DNA of 12,240 bases from CAZLNV01 sp964561095 (GCA_964561095.1 CAZLNV010000024.1:1-12240), one strand, 5' to 3'. Counted from the first letter of the stretch, positions 1 through 6,964 are shown. The notes: generated from the sequence alone by a model not told the origin. Numbers and translations: made by a program.

Positions 1-24
1 AAAAAGAGGATTAATCCTCTTTTT
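1..24 (-). terminator. Intrinsic terminator of tig
   Basis: A perfect inverted repeat has arms at 1-10 and 15-24 with the four-base loop TTAA. Its A-run and T-run lie inside the arms, so it can work in both directions. The tig stop codon (complement of 11-13) sits in the loop. Only the start of the region beyond tig is visible, so it is not known whether a converging gene shares this terminator. Confidence 0.8.
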
Positions 25-1264
25 TTATACCAGTTATTATTTGTAAAGCTTTTTTCATTTTCATATCATATTCTATTGCTTTTTCGTCTCCAACATTTTT
101 CATAAGTTCTTCTTTACTAATATTGTATTTTTGAATCATCTTTTCAATTTCACTTTCTAATTCTTCTTTAGAAATTGAAACTTTTTCTTTTTCAGCTACT
201 GCATCAACTACTAAACGATAACTAATTCTTTTCTCTGCTTCGGGTTTCATTTCATTCATTAAATTTTCTTTTGTTGAATTAGTTATTTTTAAATAATCTT
301 CAACATTCATTCCTTGCATTTTTAGTCTTTCAGAAAACTCTTTATATATTCTTTCTGTTTCGTCTTGAGTAATTTCTTCTGGAATTTCAAACTTAGCGTT
401 CTTTATTACTTCATCTAAAATTTTAATAACATACTCTTCTTCTGCATTTCTATTTTTACCAGCTTCTATATTTATTTTAATTTCTTCTTTTAATTTATCT
501 ATGGAATCAATTCCTTCCATTCCTAAATCCTTAAAGAAATTCTCATTTATTTCTGGAATTATTCTTGCTTTTACTTCTTTTACTTTTACATCAAATGTTA
601 CTTTTTTACCTTTTAAATCTTCAACATGATAATTTTCTGGAAAAGATAATTCTAATTTTTTTTCTTCTCCAGCACTTAATCCTATTAATCCTTCTTCAAA
701 TCCAGGTATAAATGAATTGCTTCCAATAGTTAAAGAATAGTTTTCACCTTTACCACCATCAAAAGCTTTACCATCCATAAATCCTTCAAAATCAATTACA
801 GCAATAGAACCATTTTCAATTTTTTCATCTGTAATTTTTAATTCTGCAAATTGCTCTTTCAAATGCTCAAATTCATGTGCAATTTCTTCTTCGCTAACTG
901 TTACTTTATTTTTTTTGATACCTAAATCTTTATATTTACCTAGTTTTACTTCAGGCATACCTGTAACAGTAAATTCTACTTCCAAATGTTTTTCATCAAT
1001 GTTCTTTATATCAATTGATGGCGTACATGCTGGAGTGATAGTTTCTTTGTCAGCAAGTAATTCATCAAACATTATAGGGAGTGCTTCGTCAACTGCATCC
1101 ATATATAATGATTCAACACCATATTTTTTAATATAGATGTCTTTTGGTACTGCTCCTTTTCTAAAGCCATCAACATTTGCATTTTTACTATTTTTTTTGA
1201 ATGATTTGTCTAAACATTTTCCCCAAGCTTCACCTTTTAATTCTTTTGTATAACTTTTTTTCAT
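11..1264 (-). CDS. tig: Trigger factor, ribosome-associated chaperone and prolyl isomerase
   Basis: Trigger factor binds the ribosome at the exit tunnel and shields nascent chains; its FKBP-type domain isomerises prolyl bonds. The ribosome-docking signature GFRKG is at residues 33-37, followed by AVP. The FKBP domain spans about 150-230 (IDFEGFMDGKAFDGG, then FIPGFEEGLIGLSAGE), and a charged helical chaperone domain runs from about 240 to 417. The ATG at 1264 follows an AAGGAGAG SD at close spacing. GFRKG lies about ten residues nearer the N-terminus than in E. coli, so the first beta strand of the ribosome-binding domain seems to be missing or replaced. The 417-residue length is slightly below the family norm of about 430. 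It has its own promoter but may also be read through from ftsW, since no terminator separates them. Identification is firm. Confidence 0.97.
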   Translation of the reverse strand: MKKSYTKELKGEAWGKCLDKSFKKNSKNANVDGFRKGAVPKDIYIKKYGVESLYMDAVDEALPIMFDELLADKETITPACTPSIDIKNIDEKHLEVEFTVTGMPEVKLGKYKDLGIKKNKVTVSEEEIAHEFEHLKEQFAELKITDEKIENGSIAVIDFEGFMDGKAFDGGKGENYSLTIGSNSFIPGFEEGLIGLSAGEEKKLELSFPENYHVEDLKGKKVTFDVKVKEVKARIIPEINENFFKDLGMEGIDSIDKLKEEIKINIEAGKNRNAEEEYVIKILDEVIKNAKFEIPEEITQDETERIYKEFSERLKMQGMNVEDYLKITNSTKENLMNEMKPEAEKRISYRLVVDAVAEKEKVSISKEELESEIEKMIQKYNISKEELMKNVGDEKAIEYDMKMKKALQIITGIKKED

Positions 1265-1289
1265 ATTCTCTCCTTCTTTTGTCTTATAT

Positions 1290-1318
1290 ATTATATAACA
1301 CTTTTATTTATTTTCCAA
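1290..1318 (-). promoter_or_regulatory. Sigma-A-type promoter of tig
   Basis: On the minus strand, TTGGAA (1313-1318) and TATAAT (1290-1295) are separated by exactly 17 bases. The -35 box overlaps the last codons of ftsW. The predicted transcription start is near 1283, giving a leader of about 19 bases that contains the SD. Confidence 0.7.
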
Positions 1319-2477
1319 CAATTTTTGATATTTCTAATCCTTTTTTTGTTAAATTATTTTCTATAGCAATTCTTTGAACAAAAAACAATGATAATATACA
1401 AGTTAATGTGAAACTTCCACCAGCACTTAGTAATGGAAGTGGTACTCCGGTTAAAGGAATAAGTGCAAGTATTCCTAAAAAGCTTACTAAAAGATGAACT
1501 AAAATCATCATAGCAACACCATAACATATTATTGAATTTCTTAAATTATAACATTGTTTTGAAATTTTTATTATTCTATATACTAGGTATAAATATCCCA
1601 AAAGAACTATAGAAGCAACAATTACGCCTAATTCTTCAACTAATATTGTAAATATAAAGTCAGTGTGTGCTTCTGGTAAGTATAAATATTTTTGTGTTGA
1701 CTTCCCTATTCCCATTCCAAATAATCCACCATTATGTATAGCAATAAAACCATTACATACTTGATAACCAGTATCTTTTGTATATCTATTACAAGGATTT
1801 CTGTATTCGAACCTACTCATTTGTGCTTCTGTCAAAAAATTTGAAGAAGTAAGCAAAAATATAAAAATAATTATTATTCCGGCTCCAGCAACTATTTTTA
1901 ATATAGACGCCACATTGTTTTTTTGTAGTGGAATTGCAATAAATGTAAGAAATATAATTGCTGCAATTATAGTAGCAGTTCCTAAATCTGGCTGGGCAGC
2001 TACTAATAATATAATTGAGGCACATACTGATAAAAATATCCAAATTTTATTTTTATTAGATTCCTTTTTTGCATATGTTCCGAAAAAGAAACCCATATAT
2101 AAAATTAGTAATAGCTTTGCAATTTCACTTGGTTGCAATGAAAAAAATCCCAAATCTATCCAACTTTTTGCACTATTAACAACTGTACCGTATAAAAGCA
2201 ATCCAGCAAGTAAAATTAAAATGCTTACTATTCCGAGGGTTATTAATCCTTTATATTTTGAAATATCTATTCTTATAATAAATATGAAACTTACTAAATA
2301 AGAAAAAACCACAAATATTAGCTGCTTTAAGAAAAAATAGTAAGGTCCAACACCATATCTTACAACAGCTGCAACATTAGAAGCAGATAATACTAGCAAT
2401 AAACCAAGTGATGAAAAAATAATCATAGCAGCTAAAAGTGGTTTATCCATATATTTTAATAATTTTTTATTTTTCAT
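1308..2477 (-). CDS. ftsW: FtsW, SEDS-family septal peptidoglycan glycosyltransferase
   Basis: This polytopic membrane protein polymerises lipid II into glycan strands at the division septum, together with a class B penicillin-binding protein. At 389 residues with about ten hydrophobic segments it has the family's usual size. SEDS landmarks seen are SLQPSEIAK (113-121), AQPDLGTA (161-168), NGGLFGMGIGKS (249-260), LPEAHTDFIF (267-276) with the catalytic Asp at 273, and PLTGVPLPLLSAGGS (341-355). The LPEAHTDFIF form favours FtsW over RodA, but paralogues of this family are hard to separate. The ATG at 2477 follows an AGAGGAT SD with short spacing. Oddly, two cysteines (C229 and C241) flank the GYQ element in the large extracytoplasmic loop before the catalytic Asp, where FtsW proteins I know have none. 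The gene stands outside any visible division-wall cluster and is followed by tig. Confidence 0.92.
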   Translation of the reverse strand: MKNKKLLKYMDKPLLAAMIIFSSLGLLLVLSASNVAAVVRYGVGPYYFFLKQLIFVVFSYLVSFIFIIRIDISKYKGLITLGIVSILILLAGLLLYGTVVNSAKSWIDLGFFSLQPSEIAKLLLILYMGFFFGTYAKKESNKNKIWIFLSVCASIILLVAAQPDLGTATIIAAIIFLTFIAIPLQKNNVASILKIVAGAGIIIIFIFLLTSSNFLTEAQMSRFEYRNPCNRYTKDTGYQVCNGFIAIHNGGLFGMGIGKSTQKYLYLPEAHTDFIFTILVEELGVIVASIVLLGYLYLVYRIIKISKQCYNLRNSIICYGVAMMILVHLLVSFLGILALIPLTGVPLPLLSAGGSFTLTCILSLFFVQRIAIENNLTKKGLEISKIVGK

Positions 2478-2490
2478 AATATCCTCTTTT

Positions 2491-2511
2491 ATTATTTTAT
2501 CATAAAATAAT
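2491..2511. repeat. 21-base perfect palindrome over the ftsW -10 box
   Basis: The ten-base arms 2491-2500 (ATTATTTTAT) and 2502-2511 are perfect inverted copies around a central C at 2501. The palindrome covers the ftsW -10 box (2499-2504), so it could be an operator. The sequence is almost entirely A and T, so chance is a real alternative. Confidence 0.4.
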
Positions 2512-2527
2512 TAATATTTTAATACAA
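2499..2527 (-). promoter_or_regulatory. Sigma-A-type promoter of ftsW
   Basis: On the minus strand, TTGTAT (2522-2527) and TATGAT (2499-2504) lie 17 bases apart. The predicted start is near 2492, leaving a leader of about 15 bases before the ATG at 2477. The -10 box lies inside the palindrome at 2491-2511. Confidence 0.5.
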
Positions 2528-2548
2528 TTTAGGTAAAATTAATGTCAA

Positions 2549-2565
2549 TTTATCAATATTTATCA
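2549..2565 (+). repeat. Direct repeat TTTATCA x2, ten-base spacing
   Basis: TTTATCA occurs at 2549-2555 and again at 2559-2565, one helical turn apart, upstream of the tiny membrane protein gene. A third copy is inside the ftsW-proximal palindrome (2496-2502). This could be a regulator binding site, or chance in AT-rich DNA. Confidence 0.25.
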
Positions 2566-2584
2566 TATACAATTATAGGTAGTT

Positions 2585-2592
2585 AAAGGAGG
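2585..2592 (+). promoter_or_regulatory. Near-perfect Shine-Dalgarno of the tiny membrane protein
   Basis: AAAGGAGG matches the anti-SD of 16S rRNA almost completely and sits eight bases before the ATG at 2601. It is among the strongest ribosome binding sites in the window and fixes the start of this short gene. Confidence 0.85.
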
Positions 2593-2600
2593 TTATAATT

Positions 2601-2783
2601 ATGAATTATTATGGTTATAGTGGATATGGCGTAAACCCTTATGCATATTCTTATGGAGGATGCTGCAATACAAACCCTTGCTGTGGAGGCGGAGGGTATG
2701 GTTATGGAGCCGCTATTATTTTAGTATTATTTATACTTTTAGTAGTTGTTTTTGGAGCAGGTTTCTTAAATTATAACAATTAA
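2601..2783 (+). CDS. Tiny Gly/Tyr/Cys-rich membrane protein, YjcZ-like
   Basis: This 60-residue protein has two parts. Residues 1-35 are rich in Gly, Tyr and Asn with two Cys pairs (21-22 and 27-28). Residues 36-55 form one strongly hydrophobic segment ending ILLVVVFGAGF. A Gly/Tyr-rich stretch running into a single ILVLFILL-type helix is the hallmark of the YjcZ/tiny-transmembrane family of Bacilli, named for sporulation proteins in Bacillus. No biochemical function is established and sporulation should not be assumed here. An ideal AAAGGAGG SD (2585-2592), eight bases before the ATG, and its own terminator show a real and probably well-translated gene. No convincing sigma-A -35 box is visible; TATCAT (2561-2566) or TACAAT (2568-2573) could serve as -10. 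That is compatible with a regulated or alternative-sigma promoter. Confidence 0.75.
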   Translation: MNYYGYSGYGVNPYAYSYGGCCNTNPCCGGGGYGYGAAIILVLFILLVVVFGAGFLNYNN

Positions 2784-2789
2784 GTATTG

Positions 2790-2816
2790 AGGAAGAATAA
2801 AAAAACTTCCTTTTTT
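2790..2816 (+). terminator. Intrinsic terminator of the tiny membrane protein gene
   Basis: AGGAAG (2790-2795) pairs with CTTCCT (2806-2811) around a ten-base A-rich loop, followed by a T-run to 2816. It isolates the tiny gene from def, which has its own promoter just downstream. Confidence 0.75.
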
Positions 2817-2827
2817 CATGATAAAAT

Positions 2828-2856
2828 TTGATATTTTTAAAGTTTTTTGGTAAAAT
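2828..2856 (+). promoter_or_regulatory. Sigma-A-type promoter of def
   Basis: TTGATA (2828-2833) and TAAAAT (2851-2856) are spaced by exactly 17 bases. The predicted transcription start falls near 2863, right at the first in-frame ATG. This bears on which start codon def uses. Confidence 0.7.
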
Positions 2857-2867
2857 ATACGCATGAA

Positions 2868-2874
2868 AGAAGGA
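2868..2874 (+). promoter_or_regulatory. Shine-Dalgarno that selects the TTG start of def
   Basis: AGAAGGA lies six bases before the in-frame TTG at 2881. The ATG at 2863 has no SD and coincides with the predicted transcription start. This favours the TTG as the initiation codon. Confidence 0.6.
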
Positions 2875-2880
2875 ATTAGT

Positions 2881-3429
2881 TTGATTAACAAATTTGATAT
2901 TTTGGATGAATCGAATAAAATATTAAGACAGGAGTCTATGCTTGCCTCTTTTCCGCTTTCAAAAAATGATAAAGATTTAATTAATGAAATGACTAAATAT
3001 TTAAGAAAATCACAAGATGAAGATTATGCTGAAAAGAATGATATTAGAGCTGGCATGGGATTAGCTTTTCCTCAGCTTGGAATATTAAAAAGAATATTTG
3101 TAATTTCTTATAAAAATGAAGATGGTTCTTTTTTAGAATATCAAGTAGTTAATCCAAAAATAATATCTACTTCTGAAGAACTGATATATGTTGAAGAAGG
3201 CGAAGGATGCTTAAGTGTCAATAGAGCGGTAGATGGTATCATCCCTAGAAATGCGAGAATAACTCTTGAATTTTATGATATAGATGGTATTAAACAAACG
3301 CTTAGAGTTAGGGAGGAAATATCAGTGGCCTTTCAACATGAAATAGATCATTTAAATGGTATTTTATTCGTAGATAGAATTGATCCAAAAGATCCAGAAA
3401 AGGACAAAGAATTTATGAGAGCAATATAA
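2881..3429 (+). CDS. def: Peptide deformylase, DefB type
   Basis: This metalloenzyme removes the formyl group from the N-terminal methionine of new proteins as they leave the ribosome, where trigger factor also acts. Counting from the TTG start (182 residues), motif I GMGLAFPQ is at 58-65, motif II EGCLS has metal ligand C110, and motif III QHEIDH has metal ligands H153 and H157 and catalytic E154. The insertion between the N-terminus and motif I fits the Gram-positive type 2 enzymes. I chose TTG at 2881 because of its SD and because motif I then falls where it does in B. subtilis DefB, as I recall that sequence. The ATG at 2863 (188 residues) is the alternative. One oddity is that motif I usually reads GxGLAAPQ and here the second Ala is Phe. 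A terminator overlaps the stop codon, so the gene is probably monocistronic. Confidence 0.96.
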   Translation: MINKFDILDESNKILRQESMLASFPLSKNDKDLINEMTKYLRKSQDEDYAEKNDIRAGMGLAFPQLGILKRIFVISYKNEDGSFLEYQVVNPKIISTSEELIYVEEGEGCLSVNRAVDGIIPRNARITLEFYDIDGIKQTLRVREEISVAFQHEIDHLNGILFVDRIDPKDPEKDKEFMRAI

Positions 3430-3440
3430 GCTCTTTTTTT
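3418..3440 (+). terminator. Intrinsic terminator overlapping the def stop codon
   Basis: AGAGC (3418-3422) pairs with GCTCT (3430-3434) around a seven-base loop that contains the def TAA stop (3427-3429). A run of T follows to 3440. The five-base-pair stem is short, so termination may be partial. Confidence 0.6.
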
Positions 3441-3441
3441 G

Positions 3442-3470
3442 TTGTCTTTTAAAAAATAATAAAGTATAAT
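3442..3470 (+). promoter_or_regulatory. Sigma-A-type promoter of the membrane-anchored hypothetical gene
   Basis: TTGTCT (3442-3447) and TATAAT (3465-3470) are 17 bases apart. A second TATAAT follows directly at 3471-3476. The predicted start is near 3477, leaving a leader of only about ten bases that consists mainly of the SD AGGTGA (3477-3482). Confidence 0.55.
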
Positions 3471-3487
3471 TATAATAGGTGATAAAA

Positions 3488-3973
3488 ATGAAGGAAAGAT
3501 ATATATTTAGATTAATTTTGTGGAGTCTTTTACTTATTATAACATCAATTTGTGGAGTTTATGGGTTGTTAGAAAATTTAAAAAGGTCTCCAAATACTAA
3601 TGAACAAAATGCAAGTTCTTCAACTAACGAAACTGTTTCTGATACATTTATAGTAACTAGTGATTTAAAATTAAATGAATCAAATATAAAGAATGGGTCA
3701 TTCGATTTAACAAAAGGAAATATTAAATTAAGCATTACTAATAATGATAAACCAGTTATAACTATTAATGAGACACCAACTTTAACTGAAAATGCTTATA
3801 AAAGTATTATTTCAGTTATAGAAATTATTTTTGAGGATACAAAATATACAAACTATTTTAAAGAAAATTATAACTCAATAACTATTGGCAGTAAAACTTT
3901 TAATGGATTTGAAATTAAAGTTTTAGGAAATTCTATAATAGTTACAATAACAAAAGAGCAAATCAATTTATAA
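3488..3973 (+). CDS. Membrane-anchored extracytoplasmic protein of unknown function
   Basis: I do not recognise this 161-residue protein. Residues 1-6 are basic and charged, and residues 7-28 form one hydrophobic helix without a lipobox or clear cleavage site, so it is probably an uncleaved N-terminal anchor. Next comes a Ser/Asn/Thr/Glu-rich flexible linker (about 33-52). The remaining residues form a domain of short beta-like stretches (FIVTS, IKLSITN, PVITINE, NSITIGSK, FEIKVLGNSIIVTIT) with one helix near 110-125. Such a layout fits a small surface-exposed domain. The ATG at 3488 is preferred to the GTG at 3479 because AGGTGA precedes it at five bases and the GTG falls inside that SD. It has its own promoter and a strong terminator downstream, so it is probably monocistronic. 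No enzymatic motif is visible. Confidence 0.65.
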   Translation: MKERYIFRLILWSLLLIITSICGVYGLLENLKRSPNTNEQNASSSTNETVSDTFIVTSDLKLNESNIKNGSFDLTKGNIKLSITNNDKPVITINETPTLTENAYKSIISVIEIIFEDTKYTNYFKENYNSITIGSKTFNGFEIKVLGNSIIVTITKEQINL

Positions 3974-3990
3974 TAAATCGCAAGCCACAT

Positions 3991-4020
3991 AAAAAACACA
4001 TTTTACAAAATGTGTTTTTT
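3991..4020. terminator. Bidirectional terminator between convergent genes
   Basis: A perfect 13-base-pair stem (3991-4003 with 4008-4020) has the loop TACA. A six-base A-run and T-run form its ends, so a U-tract is made in either direction. It lies between the plus-strand hypothetical gene, ending at 3973, and smc, whose stop codon begins at 4021. Confidence 0.9.
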
Positions 4021-6954
4021 TTATTTAATATTTTCTAATTTAACACTTACTAGTTTACTTACTCCACTTTCTTGCATTGTAATTCCATATAATAAGTCTA
4101 CGTATTCCATAGTTTTTTTCTTATGTGTGATTATCAACAATTGAGTTTTATCTCTATAATTGGATAAGTATTCCCCAAATTTTTCGGCATTTACTTCATC
4201 CAAAGCAGATTCAACTTCATCAAGTATTACAAATGGAACTTTTTTTAAATTCATTATAGCAAATAGTAAACTAATAGCTGTTAATGTCTTTTCTCCACCA
4301 GATAATAATGAAATAGATTTCATATTTTTTCCGGGAGGTATAGCAATTAATTCAATTCCTGTATTAAGTAAATCCGTTGGATCAGTTAACTTCAAAGATG
4401 CTTCTCCTCCACCAAATAATTTCATAAATACTTTTGAAAATTCTTTATTTATTTTATTAAAAGTAGATTCAAATTTGTCCATCATAACACTATCCATATT
4501 ATTTATTATTTCAAGCAAATCTTTTTCACTTTTTAATAAATCTTCTTTTTGATTGTTTAAGAAGGTATACCTTTTATTTATTCTTTCATACTCATCTATA
4601 GAATCAATATTTACATTTCCAATAGATTTTATCAATTTTCTTAATTCATTAACTATACTTCTTGCTTCTTTTTCTTCTGTTTCTAAGAAGTATTTGATTT
4701 TAGCTCCTTCATAAGTTAATGAGTAATCTTCATTTAATCTATTAAGTAAATTATCTATTGCCATATTAATTTTTACTATTTCTATTTCTAATTCATTAAC
4801 TTTATTGTTATTAATATTTGTAAAAGTATTTGATTTTTTCAAAGCTGATTCATTTTCAATTATTTCATCATCTACTTTTCTTTTATTAGAAATTTCGAAA
4901 TTAATTTTTTGTTCTAGAGAATTGCATATATTTTCAATTTTATAATATTCATTCATTATATTATCAATAAAATCATTAATATTCTCTTTATTACTTAAAT
5001 CTTTTACTTCTGAGGATAAACTACTATCTAATTCAACTAATTCTTTTAGTGCTTTTTCTTTATTAAAAATTAATTCTTTATGCTTTACTAATTCAATATT
5101 AAAGTTTAATATTTTTTCTCTAATATCAGATGTTTTAATTTCTAATTCTTTTATTCTTTTAGTACACTCTTCTAAACTTTTAGAATTTCCTTCCAAAAAT
5201 AATTTATATTTATCAATTTCATATCTGTCATTTACAAAAGAACTATCTTGTTTTAAACTACCTCCACTTAATGAACCTCCAACGTGTAATAATTCTCCCT
5301 CTAATGTAACTATTCTATATCTATAATTTATTTTTTTACTAATATTAAAGGCATTATTGATGCTGTCTACAACAATTATATTACCCAGTTGATTTTTGAC
5401 AATGTTATAATACTTTGCATCAAACTCCACAATATCACTAGCAAGCGCTACAAAACCTTTACTAGCGTTTAATATGTTCATTACATCAGGATCTACGCTT
5501 TTAGGTTTTATAATTGATAACGGAAAGAAAGTTGCCCTTCCTTTATTATTACTTTTCAAATAGTTTATTGCTTCTTTAGCAGAAGATTCATCTTCAACAA
5601 TAATAAAATTTGCTGATGAAGATAATGACACATCAAGCATTGTTTTATATTCCTCTTTAACATTTATAACATTGCCTATTATATTGTCTATACCCTTTAA
5701 TGTGGGATTACTTAAAACCGCTTTAACAGAGTAAGGAAGTTTTGACATGTTTTCTATATTTTGAGATAATATATCAATTTTTGCGGAATATTCAAATCCT
5801 TTTCTTTTTAAAGTATCATAATTTTCTTTGGTTACATCAAGTTCTTTAAAGTCTTTAGAATTAGATAAAGTATTTAATTCTTTAATCTTTTCATTTTCTA
5901 ATTCTTTTAATCCTTTTATTTCATTTTCTAATAGCTTCTTATCATTTTTAATCTTTAATTCTTTTTCTTTAAGAACTACTAATTTACTTTTTACCTCATT
6001 ACTATCTTTATCATATTTACTTCTTTCAATTGCTAATTCTTTTTTAGATTGAAGTGATGATAAAAGTTCTTTATTTTCAAGTAAAGATGCTCTATCTTCA
6101 TTCATATTATTTTCTAATTCAATGCTTCTAAGTTTTAATTTTTCTACTTCAGCAGATGAAACTGAATAGTTTTTTGAGGAAGTAACCAATTCTAAGGTGT
6201 ACTTTTCTTTATCATCTTTTTTAGTATTTAATAGTTCATTAAAATTAGTTATATCTTTAACTATTAAAGAAATATCTATATTTTCCAACTTTTCTTTTGC
6301 TTGTTTATATTCTATTGCTTTCTTGCTAGCAATCTCCAAAGGTTTTACTTGCGCTTCTAACTCATCAATTATCATATTTATTCTGTCTATATTTTCATGA
6401 GTTCTTTCAAGTTTTCTTAATGTTTCTTCTTTTCTTTGCTTATATTTTAAAACTCCAGCAGCTTCTTCAAAAATAACTCTTCTATCTTCTTTTTTTTCAC
6501 TTAAAATTTCTTCTATTTTATTTTGGGGAATAATATTAAATGACTCTTTTGAAGAAAAAGAATCAATTAACAAATCATTAATATCTTTTAAACGACATTT
6601 ACTATTATTTAAATAGTATTCATTCTCACCATTTTTAGATACAATTCTTTTTATAGAAACTTCATTAAACTCTGTATTTAATGTCTTGTCAGAGTTATCA
6701 AATACAATTGTTACTGAAGCTGAAGAAGAAGGATTTCTACTTTTACTTCCACTAAAAATAACATCTGTCATGCCAGCTGTTGCCCTTAATGTTTTTACAG
6801 ATTGTTCTCCAAGAACCCATTTGACAGCATCAACAATATTACTTTTCCCGCTACCATTAGGTCCAACTATTCCAGTAAAATTTTTATTTAAATCAATACT
6901 TACTTTATCAGCAAATGATTTAAATGAATTTATTTTAATTTCTTTAATATACAT
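4021..6954 (-). CDS. smc: Smc, chromosome condensin ATPase, short-armed form
   Basis: Smc dimers with ScpA and ScpB extrude DNA loops and help separate replicated chromosomes. Walker A GPNGSGKS is at 31-38, the Q-loop region at about 140-150, and EEAAGVLKY at 163-171 marks the end of the N-terminal head. Coiled coil follows to about 404, then the hinge at about 405-568 (ending GGSLSGGSLK), then returning coiled coil to about 820. The ABC signature LLSGGEKT is at 883-890, Walker B VPFVILDE at 906-913, the D-loop SALDE at 916-920 and the switch His at 944. All ATPase elements are intact. At 977 residues it is about 200 shorter than B. subtilis Smc (about 1186); the missing part is in the arms, matching mycoplasma Smc/P115 of about 980. 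It lies ten bases after rnc with a weak AGGTAG SD. No ftsY follows, unlike the rnc-smc-ftsY order of Bacillus. Confidence 0.98.
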   Translation of the reverse strand: MYIKEIKINSFKSFADKVSIDLNKNFTGIVGPNGSGKSNIVDAVKWVLGEQSVKTLRATAGMTDVIFSGSKSRNPSSSASVTIVFDNSDKTLNTEFNEVSIKRIVSKNGENEYYLNNSKCRLKDINDLLIDSFSSKESFNIIPQNKIEEILSEKKEDRRVIFEEAAGVLKYKQRKEETLRKLERTHENIDRINMIIDELEAQVKPLEIASKKAIEYKQAKEKLENIDISLIVKDITNFNELLNTKKDDKEKYTLELVTSSKNYSVSSAEVEKLKLRSIELENNMNEDRASLLENKELLSSLQSKKELAIERSKYDKDSNEVKSKLVVLKEKELKIKNDKKLLENEIKGLKELENEKIKELNTLSNSKDFKELDVTKENYDTLKRKGFEYSAKIDILSQNIENMSKLPYSVKAVLSNPTLKGIDNIIGNVINVKEEYKTMLDVSLSSSANFIIVEDESSAKEAINYLKSNNKGRATFFPLSIIKPKSVDPDVMNILNASKGFVALASDIVEFDAKYYNIVKNQLGNIIVVDSINNAFNISKKINYRYRIVTLEGELLHVGGSLSGGSLKQDSSFVNDRYEIDKYKLFLEGNSKSLEECTKRIKELEIKTSDIREKILNFNIELVKHKELIFNKEKALKELVELDSSLSSEVKDLSNKENINDFIDNIMNEYYKIENICNSLEQKINFEISNKRKVDDEIIENESALKKSNTFTNINNNKVNELEIEIVKINMAIDNLLNRLNEDYSLTYEGAKIKYFLETEEKEARSIVNELRKLIKSIGNVNIDSIDEYERINKRYTFLNNQKEDLLKSEKDLLEIINNMDSVMMDKFESTFNKINKEFSKVFMKLFGGGEASLKLTDPTDLLNTGIELIAIPPGKNMKSISLLSGGEKTLTAISLLFAIMNLKKVPFVILDEVESALDEVNAEKFGEYLSNYRDKTQLLIITHKKKTMEYVDLLYGITMQESGVSKLVSVKLENIK

Positions 6955-6964
6955 AACTACCTAC

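Noticed and set aside
915..1136. Plus-strand open frame inside tig
   Set aside because: It lies antisense to a clear trigger factor gene, has no SD and encodes no recognisable protein. The same holds for the antisense frames inside ftsW, smc, rnc, tdk and the surface protein gene.
1308..2477. RodA (elongation) instead of FtsW
   Set aside because: LPEAHTDFIF is the usual FtsW form, while RodA more often has LPEQHTDF or similar. RodA cannot be fully excluded by eye.
2478..2600. Riboswitch or structured RNA leader in the divergent region
   Set aside because: The space is about 120 bases with promoters near both genes. Apart from an AT palindrome there is no GC-containing stem set or known riboswitch core.
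4021..6954. Smc as a deletion or frameshift pseudogene
   Set aside because: One frame holds every motif and both arms are shortened equally. The length matches mycoplasma Smc.
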